Positions 1-8,800 of a stretch of 58,659 nucleotides of DNA are shown here, in pieces. The notes under the pieces were generated by a model. That model was given only the letters and a program-made list of their open reading frames with translations. It was not told the DNA's origin and did not search any database. Numbering within the stretch: the stretch's first letter is position 1; each line of letters starts with the position of its first letter. The translations under genes and the position numbers were made by a program. The stretch lies in contig CAJURT010000022.1 in the NCBI GenBank assembly GCA_910588875.1, forward strand, positions 1 to 58,659. The letters run 5' to 3'. Source of the DNA: an uncultured Lachnospiraceae bacterium (GTDB lineage: Bacteria > Bacillota > Clostridia > Lachnospirales > Lachnospiraceae).

Positions 1-1
1 C

Positions 2-955
2 CTACACACAACTACAAGCCACAAAATGATTCGGCTCCACCTCCCGGAGCCCCGGATTCCCCTTCCGGCACTTGTCCTGGGTACAGTCGCACCGCTTCCA
101 GAAGCGGCACTCATCCGGCAGGTTCACCGGCGAGGTGATCTCTCCCTTAATCAGCTGCCGCTCCGGCTTATCCTTGCCGACGATGGGAAGGGGAATGGCA
201 GAAAGCAGAGCCTTGGTGTAAGGATGCAGCGGATTCTGGAACAAAAGATCCGACGGCGCCTTCTCCACCATCTGCCCCAAATACATCACCGCAATATCAT
301 CAGAGAAATACTTCACCACCGACAGATCATGGGTGATGAAAATGTAAGTCAGTCCCAGATCCGCCTGCAGCTTCTTTAACAGGTTCAAAATCTGCGCCTG
401 GATGGACACATCCAGGGCAGACACCGGCTCGTCACAGACAATCAGCTTCGGGTTCACTGCCAGGGCCCGGGCAATACCGATTCTCTGCCGCCTTCCCCCA
501 TCCAGCTCATGGGGATACACATTCATGTACCGGTCCGCCAGGCCCACGGTGCGCATCAACTCCAGGGTACGCTCCTCAATATCACTCTTTGATTTCAAAA
601 GCTTGTGCTCTGTGATAGGCTCACTGATCAGCTGCATCACCGTCTGTCTGGGATCCAGGGAAGAAAAAGGATCCTGGAACACCATCTGCATCTCCTGGCG
701 CAGGGGCCGCATCTGCTTGCGGCTGTAACCGGTAATATCCTGGCCGTCAAATAAAATCTTTCCCCCGGTGGGCTCTAAAAGCTTTAATATGGTTCTGCCG
801 GTGGTGGACTTACCGCAGCCGGACTCTCCCACAATCCCCAGGGTACGCCCCTCCTCAATGGTGAAGCTCACACCGTCCACGGCATGAAGCTGGCCGCCCG
901 GGGTATTAAAAAATTTGGTAAGGTTCTGCACCTCAAGAATCGTTTTACCTGCCAT
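2..955 (-). CDS. oppF: Oligopeptide/dipeptide ABC transporter ATP-binding protein OppF
   Basis: This 317-aa cytoplasmic ATPase powers peptide import together with OppD. Walker A is GESGCGKS at residues 43-50 and Walker B is LIVCDEP at about 171-177. The ABC signature reads LDGGR (151-155) instead of LSGGQ, a variant I recall from clostridial OppF/DppF proteins. The C-terminal oligo_HPY region carries a Cys cluster (ECRFWKRC, then C-x4-C) like that of Fe-S-binding OppD/F subunits. The start overlaps the end of oppD by 11 nt and the TAG stop is at the window edge, so the gene is complete. It is the last gene of the opp operon. Family assignment is firm; substrate size (di- or oligopeptide) cannot be told from sequence. 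Confidence 0.95.
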   Translation of the reverse strand: MAGKTILEVQNLTKFFNTPGGQLHAVDGVSFTIEEGRTLGIVGESGCGKSTTGRTILKLLEPTGGKILFDGQDITGYSRKQMRPLRQEMQMVFQDPFSSLDPRQTVMQLISEPITEHKLLKSKSDIEERTLELMRTVGLADRYMNVYPHELDGGRRQRIGIARALAVNPKLIVCDEPVSALDVSIQAQILNLLKKLQADLGLTYIFITHDLSVVKYFSDDIAVMYLGQMVEKAPSDLLFQNPLHPYTKALLSAIPLPIVGKDKPERQLIKGEITSPVNLPDECRFWKRCDCTQDKCRKGNPGLREVEPNHFVACSCV

Positions 956-1955
956 CTTTATTCCCCCTTAAGCCGAATTCCGGATTATTGTAAGCGCTGC
1001 ATGCCACAAAGTGTGTGGAACTGCCGTCTACCGCAGTCAATGCAGGAACCCCCTGGCTGCATGCATCGGTAGCATAGGGGCATCTGGGTGCAAAGGCACA
1101 GCCCGGCGGCAGATCCGATGGGTCAGGCATCAGCCCCTTGATGGGCACCAGTTCCTCCCCCCGCTCCTTAAGGTTTGGCAGGGAGTCAAACAGTCCTTCC
1201 GTGTAGGGATGGCGCATATGGTTGAACACATCGTCCGCAGTCCCCTTCTCCACGATTCTCCCTGCATACATGACCGCCACGTCCTCGCACACCTCGGCAA
1301 CCACTCCCAGGTCATGGGTGATCAGCAGCATGGACATCTCCTTCTCCCGGATCAGCTGCTTCATCAGTTCCAAAACCTGAGCCTGAATGGTCACATCCAG
1401 AGCCGTGGTCGGCTCGTCTGCAATCAGAAGCTGAGGGCTGCAGGCCAGGGCAATGGCGATTACCACCCTCTGCTTCATGCCGCCGGAAAACTGATGGGGA
1501 TAGTCATAGGCACGGCTCTCCGCAATGCCCACCATCTTCAGCATTTCCTTGGCCTTCTCAAAGGCATCCTTCTTTGACAGGTTCTGATGGATGGCAATGC
1601 TCTCCCCGATCTGGTCGCCCACGGTCATAACCGGGTTTAAGGCTGTCATGGGATCCTGGAAAATCATGGCCACATCATTGCCCCGCATCTTCTCCAGATC
1701 TGCCGGAGACATCTTAAGAACATCCTTTCCTTCCAGATAGATCTCCCCGCTCTTAATCACCCCCGGCGGGTTGGGCACCAGGTTTAAGATGGAGAGAGCC
1801 GTGGTGGTCTTTCCTGCGCCGGTCTCCCCCACCAGCCCCAGAGTCCTCTTTTTGCCGATGGCAATGTCAATGCCGTTGACCGCATGGACATCTGCATCCT
1901 CCGTCTCATAATGAACCACAAGATTTTTTATGTCAAGAACTAATTCTTCAGCCAT
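945..1955 (-). CDS. oppD: Oligopeptide/dipeptide ABC transporter ATP-binding protein OppD
   Basis: This is the second ATPase of the peptide importer, 336 aa. Walker A is GETGAGKT (43-50), followed by a canonical FSGGMKQR signature and a LLIADEPTTALD Walker B/D-loop. The C-terminal oligo_HPY extension has the Cys motif CAFAPRC. It starts 15 nt after the oppC stop and overlaps oppF, consistent with translational coupling. Predicted to pair with OppF as a heterodimer on the cytoplasmic face of the OppBC channel. Confidence 0.95.
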   Translation of the reverse strand: MAEELVLDIKNLVVHYETEDADVHAVNGIDIAIGKKRTLGLVGETGAGKTTTALSILNLVPNPPGVIKSGEIYLEGKDVLKMSPADLEKMRGNDVAMIFQDPMTALNPVMTVGDQIGESIAIHQNLSKKDAFEKAKEMLKMVGIAESRAYDYPHQFSGGMKQRVVIAIALACSPQLLIADEPTTALDVTIQAQVLELMKQLIREKEMSMLLITHDLGVVAEVCEDVAVMYAGRIVEKGTADDVFNHMRHPYTEGLFDSLPNLKERGEELVPIKGLMPDPSDLPPGCAFAPRCPYATDACSQGVPALTAVDGSSTHFVACSAYNNPEFGLRGNKDGR

Positions 1956-1970
1956 ACTAAATACCTCCTC

Positions 1971-2855
1971 CTATTTTTTCAGCTTCGGATCCAGCGCATC
2001 CCGCAAGCCGTCTCCCAAAAGGTTCAGAGCCAGCACCGTAAACATAATGGCCAGACCAGGGATGATACACATATAGCTGGCATCACGGATATGGCCGCGC
2101 CCTGCAGAGAGCAGCGCTCCCCACTCCGGGGCCGGGGCCGGAACACCGATTCCCAGAAAGCTTAAGGAGGATGCGGAAATGATGGTTGTTCCGATCAGAA
2201 GCGTAATCTGCACAATAATCGGAGACAAACAGTTGGGAAGAATGTGCTTAACAATAATCTTCCAGGTAGGCAGCCCCATGGCATAGGAGGATTCCACATA
2301 CTCCTGGTCACGGATCGTCATCACAGATGCACGGACGATACGGGCAAAGCTGCTGGCACAGGAAAATGCCAGGGCGATCATCAGATTCACCGTGCTTGGC
2401 CCCAGCAGGGATACAATTACCACTGCCGTCATAATGTTGGGGATGGAATAGAATATATCAATGCCCCGCATGATGATGGAATCCGTGATCCCTCCGTGGA
2501 ATCCTGCCTGAGAGCCCAAAATGGTTCCCACAATCAGTCCCAGCATCACAGAACCCACCCCGATAATCAGGGAATAGCGGGCACCGTAGACTACACGGGC
2601 AAACAGATCCCTGCCATATTCATCCGTGCCGAACCAGTGGGCGGCACAGGGACCCATCAGCCGATCCTGCATATTCTGCCCGATAACATCCACCTCATAG
2701 TTAAAGATAACCGGGCTCAGCGCCGCAGCCAAAACAAGCAGCACCAGAAATCCCAGCCCCAGCATTGCGCCCCGGTTCTTCACCAGACGCCGCCAGGTCT
2801 CCTGAAACAACGTACGTTTTTTATACTGATTTTTAATATCGCTTGCCTGACCCAT
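1971..2855 (-). CDS. oppC: Peptide ABC transporter permease OppC
   Basis: Inner-membrane permease of the BPD_transp_1 family. It has an N-terminal cytoplasmic stretch with the OppC_N pattern, a first membrane helix near residue 35, and a C-terminal EAA loop (ESSYAMGLPTWKIIVKHI) that docks the ATPases. The reading frame is open upstream to 2909, but I chose the ATG at 2855 (MGQASDIKNQ). It lies 4 nt after the oppB stop and follows a GGGG-type ribosome site. The longer form would overlap oppB by 50 nt and add a basic extension not expected for the family. Confidence 0.93.
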   Translation of the reverse strand: MGQASDIKNQYKKRTLFQETWRRLVKNRGAMLGLGFLVLLVLAAALSPVIFNYEVDVIGQNMQDRLMGPCAAHWFGTDEYGRDLFARVVYGARYSLIIGVGSVMLGLIVGTILGSQAGFHGGITDSIIMRGIDIFYSIPNIMTAVVIVSLLGPSTVNLMIALAFSCASSFARIVRASVMTIRDQEYVESSYAMGLPTWKIIVKHILPNCLSPIIVQITLLIGTTIISASSLSFLGIGVPAPAPEWGALLSAGRGHIRDASYMCIIPGLAIMFTVLALNLLGDGLRDALDPKLKK

Positions 2856-2859
2856 CCTA

Positions 2860-3795
2860 TCACCCCTTCTTGCTGTATTGCGCCTTGATTCTCGGATCAA
2901 AGAACGCATAGATCAGATCCACCACCAGATTGATGACACACATCAGAATCGAACACATGATGATCGCCCCGGTAACCATGGGAACATCCCGCTTGGAAAT
3001 GGAATCATACACCAAGCGCCCGATACCCGGCCAGGAAAACACGGTTTCCGCCAGCACAGAGCCGGTAATTACCAGAGACATCTGCAGTCCGATAGCCGTG
3101 ATAATGGGAATCAAAGCATTTTTCAATCCGTGAACCGTGATCACCTGCTTCTCGGAACAGCCCTTTGCCCGGGCAGTGGTCATATAATCCTGGCGCAGCA
3201 CATCCAGCATAGAGGAACGGGTCGTCCTGGTAATCAGCGCCGCCAAGCCAAATCCCACGGTCACCGCCGGCAGCACCAAGCTGTCTAACCCTCCCTTTCC
3301 TCCTGTTGGGAACAGCCCCAGCTTTAAGGAAAACAGGATAATCAGCATCAGCCCCAGCCAGAAGTTGGGCATGGAGGTGCCGAACAAGGCAAATATCATC
3401 CCCGCCGTATCCTTCCAGGTATTCTGATGGATGGCCGTGTAAATTCCTAAAGGAAGGGACACCACCACCGCAATAAGCACGGCCGCACCGCCTAACATCA
3501 GGGTGTTGGGAAGACGCTCCATAAAGGTCTTAAACACATCCCGCTTGGTCACATAGGACTGTCCCATGTCCCCGGTAATCATTCCCTTCATATAGTTTCC
3601 GTAACGGACGATAAAAGGATCGTTAAGCCCTAACTCTTCCCGGATCTGCTCAATCTGCTCCGGCTTGGCATTGTCCCCGGCAAGCATCAGCGCCGGGTCT
3701 CCACCGGTCAGACTCATGGCCCAGAAAATCAGAAATGAGGTCACCATGATAACCGGTATCAGCATTACCAGACGTTTTAATATGTATTTCAGCAT
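2860..3795 (-). CDS. oppB: Peptide ABC transporter permease OppB
   Basis: This 311-aa membrane permease starts MLKYILKRLVMLIPV, the typical OppB/DppB N-terminus with its first helix at the very start. It carries the EAA motif (TTARAKGCSEKQVI) in the last cytoplasmic loop. A ribosome site (AAGGAG) lies 10 nt before the ATG. It follows oppA after 87 nt that hold a strong stem-loop, a common way to keep binding-protein mRNA more abundant than permease mRNA. It forms the translocation channel with OppC. Confidence 0.94.
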   Translation of the reverse strand: MLKYILKRLVMLIPVIMVTSFLIFWAMSLTGGDPALMLAGDNAKPEQIEQIREELGLNDPFIVRYGNYMKGMITGDMGQSYVTKRDVFKTFMERLPNTLMLGGAAVLIAVVVSLPLGIYTAIHQNTWKDTAGMIFALFGTSMPNFWLGLMLIILFSLKLGLFPTGGKGGLDSLVLPAVTVGFGLAALITRTTRSSMLDVLRQDYMTTARAKGCSEKQVITVHGLKNALIPIITAIGLQMSLVITGSVLAETVFSWPGIGRLVYDSISKRDVPMVTGAIIMCSILMCVINLVVDLIYAFFDPRIKAQYSKKG

Positions 3796-3826
3796 TTGCC
3801 TGTCACTCCTTTTCTATTTGACTGCT

Positions 3827-3856
3827 GAGGCGCTTCCGGATACCCGGGAGCGCCTC
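3827..3856 (-). other. Intercistronic stem-loop between oppA and oppB
   Basis: An inverted repeat, GAGGCGCT...AGCGCCTC with inner CCGG/CCGG pairs, sits between the oppA stop and the oppB start. No U-tract follows on the minus strand, so a full terminator is unlikely. Its position fits an mRNA-stabilising or partial-attenuation hairpin that raises OppA over OppBCDF. The structure is seen; the role is inferred. Confidence 0.55.
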
Positions 3857-3882
3857 CTGACACCTGCCTGTAAGGATGTCTG

Positions 3883-5502
3883 TTACTGGGCAATATAAGC
3901 ATGACGCCAGTCATGGTTACCGCCGCCGTAGAAATACTGGCCCTGCAAATCCTTATTGTACGCAACCACCAGATTCGCGATATAGAGCGGAACCTGGGGA
4001 CATGCGTCAACCAGATAGGTCTGCAGTTCCTGGGCAGTCTCCAGACGTTTGTCTTCATCCTTTTCCGTGGCCACAATATCAATCATCTCATCCGCCTTCG
4101 GATCCCCATAATGATGGTAGTTGGAACCGGAACCGGTATAGAACAGGTCACGGTACACAAAGTCTACCTTGGAGTCCTCGTTCCATCTCCACAGGAACAA
4201 CTCCTGACTGCCGTCCACACAGGCTGACTTCAGGGTCGCCGTCTCCATGGGCTCCAAGGTCACCGTGATGCCAATGTCTGCTAAATTTGCCTGGATAATG
4301 GTTGCAATCTGCTCATAGGGAGTCCCGGTAGCATAGGACAGGGTTGTGGTAAGGCCGCCGTCCGGATACCCTGCCTCCGCCATCAGGGATTTCGCCCGCT
4401 CCACATCATAGTCAAAGCCATCCATCTCATCATAGAAGCCCCACAGTCCCCGGTTCAGGATCGTAGTCTGAGGGGTTCCCTTTCCGTACACAGCCGCCTC
4501 CAGGACAGCATTCCGGTCAATAGCACAGGCAACTGCCTGGCGCAGGGTCTGATTGTCCCAGGGCGCCTTCTCCACATTGAAGGCAAAGTAGAACAGCCGG
4601 GTTCCGGTCTGCTCATAGACCGTGATATTCTCGTCCTCCTCCAGATACTGTAACTCATTGATCGGAGGATTGATACATACGTCAATCTCACCGGCCTGGA
4701 GAGCCATCACACGGGAGGATGCCTCGATATAGGGACGGAACTCAAGAACCTCTGCCACACCGGGAGCAAGGTTCTCACTGGCCGGAATCTCATTCCCCCA
4801 GTAATCCTCCACCTTAACCAGGCGGCAGTATTCTCCCTCAACCCACTCGTCAAACTTGTAGGGGCCTGTGCCGATATAATAGGGATTCTCCACCCCGTCA
4901 TCATAGGCCTTCTTGGACTGGATAGCCAGAGGCAGGGAAGCCAGAGACTGTACAAACTCATTGTTGTACTTTTCAATCTCGATCTCAATGGTATGCTCAT
5001 CCTTCACCGTACACTGTACATAGCCGGTCAGAACGGAAGCCACCATATTGTCCATAGCCATATCCAGAGTGAATTTCACATCCTCTGCAGTCATGGGAGT
5101 CTGGGCGCCGTCATTGAAATAAACGTCGTCCCTCAATTTCATTTCAATATGGGTGTCATCCACGAATTCCCAGGAAGTTGCCAGACAAGGATCAAAGCGC
5201 ACATCGCCGCTGGAACCATTGTTAAAAAACACCAGGGTCTGATGGGTGTTCTTCAATATAATATTATTGATCTGATCCTGTTGTTTTTGAAGATCCAGAT
5301 TGTTGATATCCGTATCTGTTCCGATAATCAGAGTTTCTTTGTGGCCCGCGGCTGCTCCGCCTGCCGCTCCGCCACCTGCCGCTTCGCCAGAAGCATTCCC
5401 GCTGCCGGCATTGCCGGAACTGCTGGAATTGCCCCCTCCGCATCCTGCCAGAGAGACTGTCAGCATGGCCGCACTGAGTAACAATGCAAGTCGTCTTTTC
5501 AT
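3883..5502 (-). CDS. oppA: Peptide ABC transporter substrate-binding lipoprotein OppA
   Basis: Extracytoplasmic solute-binding protein of the SBP_bac_5 family. From the chosen start (MKRRLALLL) there is a lipoprotein signal with lipobox LAGC, Cys21, then a Gly/Ser/Ala-rich tether. The mature domain carries SBP_bac_5 hallmarks: KFTLDMA, YIGTGPYKF near the middle and ACAIDRNAVLEAA. The open frame continues upstream to 5637. GGAGG lies 9-10 nt before the ATG at 5502, and only this start puts the signal peptide at the N-terminus. It is first in the opp operon and delivers peptides to OppBC. Confidence 0.94.
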   Translation of the reverse strand: MKRRLALLLSAAMLTVSLAGCGGGNSSSSGNAGSGNASGEAAGGGAAGGAAAGHKETLIIGTDTDINNLDLQKQQDQINNIILKNTHQTLVFFNNGSSGDVRFDPCLATSWEFVDDTHIEMKLRDDVYFNDGAQTPMTAEDVKFTLDMAMDNMVASVLTGYVQCTVKDEHTIEIEIEKYNNEFVQSLASLPLAIQSKKAYDDGVENPYYIGTGPYKFDEWVEGEYCRLVKVEDYWGNEIPASENLAPGVAEVLEFRPYIEASSRVMALQAGEIDVCINPPINELQYLEEDENITVYEQTGTRLFYFAFNVEKAPWDNQTLRQAVACAIDRNAVLEAAVYGKGTPQTTILNRGLWGFYDEMDGFDYDVERAKSLMAEAGYPDGGLTTTLSYATGTPYEQIATIIQANLADIGITVTLEPMETATLKSACVDGSQELFLWRWNEDSKVDFVYRDLFYTGSGSNYHHYGDPKADEMIDIVATEKDEDKRLETAQELQTYLVDACPQVPLYIANLVVAYNKDLQGQYFYGGGNHDWRHAYIAQ

Positions 5503-5727
5503 ATCTTCTTTCCTCCAAAATATAAAATGGTTTCTGTCCTCCGGCACAATCGCCGGGAACGTCTGCAAATAAGGATACACACTGCAAAAGGGATATCCGG
5601 GCAAAATAAAAGGCGCCATCATATAATATTCCCCCACCTCCCATGCAGGAGATCCAGGAATACTTACATCATCGCGCCGCTCTCTTTTCTCTATGCAATG
5701 TGTACAACTATTTACTAGCTTTTCTAC

Positions 5728-5756
5728 AGTATATCATCATTTTTTCAAAAATGCAA
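5728..5756 (-). promoter_or_regulatory. Sigma-A-type promoter of the opp operon
   Basis: On the minus strand TTGCAT (5751-5756) and TATACT (5728-5733) are separated by exactly 17 nt. This gives a leader of about 220 nt before oppA. No riboswitch or T-box signature was recognised in that leader; a small CCGGC/GCCGG hairpin is visible near 5549. Between 5503 and 5831 there is no gene, and no clear terminator after polC. Confidence 0.7.
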
Positions 5757-5831
5757 CCTCTTTTTATATCTTTTTTGTTTATTTTTTAATAACGGAATAT
5801 TGTCTGCCTTTTCCTTTTCTATATCCCCATA

Positions 5832-8800
5832 TCATCCAAAATCAAACAGAGAAAGCTGGTTGCTCTCCGGCAGATCCCCCAGCAATCCCATATCTGCCAT
5901 TAAATCTGTCAGGCTCTTGCTGACCTTCGCCCGGTTCCGAAAATCCTCCCGCGACAAAAACCGACCTTCAGCCGCTGCTTCCACCACTCCCTCGGCCGCC
6001 TTATCTCCCATGCCGTCGATACTTCCCAGGGAAGGCATCAGCTTCCCGTCAATGATCTGGAAATGATGGGCCTGGGCCCGGTAAATATCAATGGGCATGA
6101 ACTCATACCCCCTGGCATACATCTCCTGGGCAATCCGCATATCCCGCAAGGTATCCTGCTCCTTTTTTGAGAGTGAGTCCGCACGTTTCCGGTAATCCGC
6201 CAGGTGATACTCCAGCCGGTCCCGCCCTTGGCACATCAGTTCATAGGAAAAACCATTTGCCCGGATACTGAAAAACGCCGCATAATAGGCCAGTGGATGG
6301 AACACTTTACAGTAGGCCACACGCCAGGCCATCATGACGTATGCCGCCGCGTGGGCCTTGGGGAACATATATTTGATTTTCAGGCAGGAATCGATATACC
6401 ACTGGGGCACATCATGCTTTTTCATCTCCTCAATCCATTCTGGTTTCAGCCCTTTTCCTTTCCGGACACTCTCCATTATCGTAAAGGAAAGCCCTTCCTC
6501 CAGTCCCTGCTGGATCAGGTACACCATGATATCATCCCGGCAGCAGATCGCCGTCTGGATGGTGGCCTGCCCGCTTAAGATAAGATCCTTGGCATTTCCC
6601 AGCCACACATCCGTCCCATGGGCCAGCCCGGCTATACGCACCAGATCAGAAAAATATTTCGGCTGTGCATCAATCAGCATCTGCATGGCAAAATCCGTGC
6701 CAAACTCCGGAATCCCCAGGGCCCCCAGCTGGCAGCCGCCGATATCCTCCGGGGTGATCCCCAGGGCCGACGTATTCTGGAACAGGGACATCACCTCCGG
6801 GGAATCCAGGGGAATGTCCTTCACCGGATCCAGGCCGGTCAGATCCTGCAGCATCCGGATCATGGTAGGGTCATCATGGCCGAGTATATCTAACTTTAAT
6901 AAATTATGGTCAATAGAATGGTAATCAAAATGTGTTGTCACCGTCTTGGTGGACATATCGTTCGCCGGCCTCTGGACAGGGGTGAAGGAATAGATCTCCT
7001 CCCCTATGGGCAGCACCACAATCCCCCCCGGATGCTGTCCGGTTGTCCGCCGCACGCCGACACATCCCTGGACAATCCGGTCAATCTCACAGTTTCGCTT
7101 ATGTATGCCCCGCTCCTCATAATAACGCTTCACATAGCCGAAGGCCGTCTTATCTGCCAGGGTGCCGATGGTCCCTGCCCGGAAAGTCTGCCCCTTGCCA
7201 AAGATTACCTCTGTGTAATCATGGGCCTTGCTCTGGTATTCCCCCGAAAAGTTTAAGTCAATGTCCGGCTCCTTATCCCCCTTAAAGCCCAGGAATGTCT
7301 CAAAGGGAATATCAAAACCAGCCTTGGTGAGCATTGTCCCGCATTGGGGGCAGGCCCTGTCCGGCATATCGCAGCCGGCCATACCGCCAAACTTTTTTAC
7401 TTCCTCTGAATCAAAATCATAAAAGTGGCAGTGGGGGCAGTAATAATGGGGGCTGAGGGGGTTCACTTCCGTAATTCCTGCCATGGTGGCCACAAAGGAA
7501 GAGCCGACCGAGCCGCGGGAGCCCACCAGATAGCCATCCTCATTTGACTTCCACACCAGCTTCTGAGCAATAATATACATCACTGCAAACCCGTTGGAGA
7601 TGATGGAATTCAACTCTCGCTCCAGCCTCTCAACAACAATCGACGGCAAATCCTCCCCATACATTTCATGGGCACAGTCATAACAGATTTTCCGCAGCGT
7701 GTCATCAGAGTTCTCGATGACCGGCGGACATTTGTCCGGCCGTACCGGCGCGATCCGGTCACACATATCGGCGATTTTGCGGGTATTGGTGACCACCACC
7801 TCCTCAGCCTTATCGGGCCCTAAATATTCAAATTCCTTTAGCATCTCCTCCGTGGTCCGCAGATACAAGGGGGCCTGGTTATCCGCATCGCTGAAATTCT
7901 GCCCGGCCATCAGAATCCTCCGGTACACCTCGTCCTCGGGATTTAAAAAATGGACGTCGCAGGTGGCGCAGACCGGCTTTCCCAGGGCATCCCCCATGCG
8001 GATGATACGCCGGTTCAGTTCCTTCAGATCCTCCATGGTCTTTACCGTACTCTTCTCATCCCGCAGCATAAAAGCATTGTTCCCTAAAGGCTGGATCTCC
8101 AGATAATCATAAAATGCGGCAATCTTCATCAGTTCCGGCTCCGGCAGCCCCCGCAGCATGGCCTGGTACAATTCCCCCGCCTCACAGGCCGAACCGATAA
8201 TCAGTCCCTCCCGGTATTGGTTCAGAATACTTTTCGGAATCCGGGGCCTTCTGGCAAAATAATTGATATGGGACCAGGATACCAGCCGGTACAAATTTGT
8301 CCGCCCCACCTCATTCTTGGCCAGGATAATCACATGGTAGGTGGGAAGCTTTTTCACCATATCTTCATTCAAAGCGCTCATCCGGTTCAGCTGGTCCAAA
8401 TCCTCCACATCCTGGTTTTTCAGCATTTCCGCAAATTTCACAAAAATCTCTGCCGTCGCCCCGGCATCATCCACTGCCCGGTGATGGTTCTCCAGGGAAA
8501 TATTTAACGCCTTGGCTACCGTATCCAGCTTAAAACGGTTTAAATTCGGCAGCAGGTGCCTGGCCATGGCCACCGTATCCAGGACTGTGGGCGCAAATTC
8601 CAATCCTTGTTTTTTTGCTTCATGGGAAATAAAACTCACATCAAAGGAGGCATTGTGCGCCACCAGCGCACATCCACGGCAAAACTCCAAAAACTGAGGC
8701 AGCACCACATCAATTCCCGGGGAAGAAAGTACCATATTGTCATTGATCCCGGTCAGCTGTTCGATCTCAAAGGGGATTGGCACATCCGGGTTCACAAAGG

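Noticed and set aside
151..155. OppF signature LDGGR as a disabling mutation (positions are residues of OppF)
   Set aside because: As recalled, the same variant is common in clostridial OppF/DppF partners, which form a degenerate site with OppD.
5503..5637. N-terminal extension of OppA
   Set aside because: It would bury the lipoprotein signal and has no ribosome site; GGAGG precedes 5502.
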